From positions 1 to 51,767 of the forward strand of contig NZ_JAASRW010000004.1 in the NCBI RefSeq assembly GCF_011761355.1: a stretch of 51,767 nucleotides of DNA, read 5' to 3'. The position numbers were made by a program, and so were the translations under genes. The notes under the pieces are model-generated. The model was not told the DNA's origin. It saw only the letters and a program-made list of their open reading frames with translations, and ran no database searches. Below are positions 50,352 through 51,767 of this stretch, in pieces. Source of the stretch: Paenibacillus lupini (GTDB lineage Bacteria; Bacillota; Bacilli; Paenibacillales; Paenibacillaceae). Within the stretch, counting starts at the first letter, position 1, and every line of letters begins with the position of its first letter.

Positions 50352-51398
50352 ATGATGGCCAAGTTGAAGGACATTGCAGAGCAGGTTGGGGTATCGATCT
50401 CGACGGTATCGCGAGTAATGAAGAATGATTCGACCCGTTCCGTGAGCGAAGAGACCCGCAGAAGAATTTGGGAAGCTGCGGAGAAGCTCGGCTACAAGGC
50501 GAACCGTTCCGAGAAAAGCAGCAAATCCGATGCCAAGCTGATGGTTCATATCGGCTGCGTCGTTGCTATTCCTCAGAATAAATATAATAATCCTTATTTC
50601 TCGGTTATTCTGGAAGGCATTGAGAAAGCATTGACGGAAACCGGCCTCCGGCTGGAGTTTGTATACAGTATCGAGAACCAGGCGGATATTCAGCAGCTGC
50701 AAGCGCTGGTGAAGGAGCATCGGATTGACGGCATGATTATTGTCGAGCGAATTGATGCGGATGCTTACCAGTGGATCAAGCAAAATGTAAGAGCTATTGT
50801 TGGTGTAGATTTGGCGGATCGGAGTATTCCGGTTGTCTGCTATGACCGTGAGGCTGCGGCGAAGGAAGCTGTGCAGCATCTGATCAAGCAAGGTCATAAA
50901 CAGATCGGATATATCGGCGGCCCGGAGCTGAATGATCCTTTCCGTATGGAGAAGCGGTTCCTTGGCTACAAGAGTGCGATGCATGAAGCGGGCCTTGAGC
51001 TGAATGACAACTGGATTATTGATGTGAAGTGGGATGTATCTCTCAGCTATGAGCTGACCAAGCAGGCGTTCGAGAAAAAAGGTTATTCGCCAACTGCTAT
51101 ATTTGCAGCCAGCGATATGATGGCGATCGCTGCCATGCGTGCGGCTTCGGAGCGGGGGCTTCGTATTCCGGAGGATATTGCCGTCGTTGGCATTGATAAT
51201 ATCGAGATCTCTGAATTCACATCACCTCCGCTGACAACGGTTCATGTTCCGAAGATCGAGATGGGGATGTACGCTGTAAAGCTGCTGCTCGACTACTTGG
51301 ATGGTCAATACTCGCTGCCAGTGCGCATGACGATTCCGTATCGAATGATCTGCCGCCGCTCTTCGGAGTCGCAGCAGGTCACGATTAACTTGAAATAA
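50352..51398 (+). CDS. LacI-family transcriptional regulator
   Basis: 348 residues (347 if it begins at the second ATG, 50355, which is better spaced from AGAGGA). N-terminal HTH and hinge: KLKDIAEQVGVSISTVSRVM then TRRRIWEAAEKLGYKANR. Periplasmic-binding-protein-like effector domain (about 65-340) with NPYFSVILEGIEKAL, AIFAASDMMAIAAMRAA and DIAVVGIDNIEISEFTSPPLTTVH. Probably binds a sugar and controls the divergent hydrolases, the importer operon and itself through the TTTGSCGCAAA sites. Confidence 0.95.
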   Translation: MMAKLKDIAEQVGVSISTVSRVMKNDSTRSVSEETRRRIWEAAEKLGYKANRSEKSSKSDAKLMVHIGCVVAIPQNKYNNPYFSVILEGIEKALTETGLRLEFVYSIENQADIQQLQALVKEHRIDGMIIVERIDADAYQWIKQNVRAIVGVDLADRSIPVVCYDREAAAKEAVQHLIKQGHKQIGYIGGPELNDPFRMEKRFLGYKSAMHEAGLELNDNWIIDVKWDVSLSYELTKQAFEKKGYSPTAIFAASDMMAIAAMRAASERGLRIPEDIAVVGIDNIEISEFTSPPLTTVHVPKIEMGMYAVKLLLDYLDGQYSLPVRMTIPYRMICRRSSESQQVTINLK

Positions 51399-51403
51399 AC
51401 AAT

Positions 51404-51456
51404 AAGAGCTGTCTCAACAGTCATTAGTTATGACTGTTGAGACAGCTCTTTTTTAT
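51404..51456 (+). terminator. Terminator of the LacI-family gene
   Basis: 21-bp perfect stem (arms 51404-51424 and 51430-51450, loop TAGTT) followed by TTTTTT. Same sequence family as the hairpins at 22974 and 34954. Confidence 0.92.
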
Positions 51457-51482
51457 TTGAGGTTAAATCCTCCTCACTCCCA

Positions 51483-51767
51483 CCGCAGACTGTATATTAT
51501 CCAACGTAATGGTGCGTCCGGGCCGAGTAGCTAAAGTTACATTGGAATTCCTCCAGCAGAATCAGCTTATTTATCTGAAAGTAGCTTATTGTGGCGAAAG
51601 TTACTGGATAGAATCCAACATTATGCGCAATAGCCGGCAATGGAGCTGAGTTACGTTGGATGAACTCCAATGTAGCTGATGCTCAGGTGATAGCATTAAG
51701 AATAGGTACCCCTCAACCAACCCTGCCGCAGACTGTATATTATCCAACGTAATGGTGCGTCCGGGCC
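51483..51767. repeat. 42-bp exact direct repeat and palindromic TTGGAT/TCCAA repeats
   Basis: A 42-nt sequence starting CCGCAGACTGTATATTATCC is present identically at 51483-51524 and 51726-51767, 243 bp apart. Between them lie further copies of the degenerate palindrome seen at 23054-23278: about 51537-51556, 51600-51623 and 51650-51674. No gene is visible in 51457-51767. The second long copy is cut by the window end. Confidence 0.8.

Noticed and set aside
37141..51398. Whole carbohydrate locus as a recently transferred island
   Set aside because: No tRNA junction, integrase, attachment repeats or clear change in codon use; only the 3' end borders on repeats.

Overview
The window looks like a chromosomal segment of a Paenibacillus-type member of the Bacillales. 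Evidence: mid-range G+C, AGGAGG-type ribosome binding sites with frequent GTG/TTG starts, the conserved order sigW-rsiW-cdaA-cdaR-glmM-glmS, a YesMN-type two-component system beside an LplABC-type sugar importer, a surface protein with three SLH domains, and three sugar ABC importers without their own ATPase. The genus is inferred from gene content; no 16S sequence is present.

Layout. 1-3191: the 3' end of a 23S rRNA gene followed directly by seven tRNAs, then nfrA, a Fur-controlled orphan siderophore-importer ATPase, and a second block of four tRNAs with its own promoter. 3378-8584: PEP carboxylase, a membrane-anchored HtrA-like protease with no PDZ domain, and an EamA exporter. 8693-16497: cell-envelope stress and cell-wall precursor block (sigW, rsiW, c-di-AMP synthase cdaA and regulator cdaR, glmM, then glmS behind a glmS ribozyme). 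16686-19353: a small cupredoxin, a Gfo/Idh/MocA dehydrogenase and an LrgA/LrgB pair flanked by two related hairpin repeats. 19647-22956: a cre-controlled sugar ABC importer. 23264-32497: a divergent two-component system and a sugar operon (two permeases, lipoprotein, ThuA-like protein, dehydrogenase). 32651-37034: WYL regulator, MFS transporter, an unusual hairpin-repeat array, a VOC protein and a Zur-controlled CobW/ZagA GTPase. 37141-51398: a carbohydrate locus with a secreted GH114-type hydrolase, a divergent SLH-anchored putative glycoside hydrolase, a dehydrogenase, an ABC importer and a LacI-family regulator. The window ends in palindromic and exact direct repeats.

Two signals stand out. 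(1) A near-palindrome TTTGSCGCAAA (S = G or C) recurs in all three intergenic regions of the 37-51 kb carbohydrate locus, next to or inside good promoters. This suggests one LacI-type regulon joining two large extracellular enzymes that share the same beta-sandwich-like module with an importer, a dehydrogenase and the regulator gene itself: a candidate Gram-positive polysaccharide-utilisation system, possibly for a galactosamine-containing polymer. (2) A structured two-hairpin element starting ATGCTTACGAAG and ending in a U-run abutting the Shine-Dalgarno sequence occurs in front of sigW, two permease genes and the thuA-like gene. Compensatory base changes in its stems suggest an RNA-level function.

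All three sugar importers probably share a MsmX-type ATPase encoded elsewhere. All assignments come from reading motifs, lengths and gene order; no database search was run.
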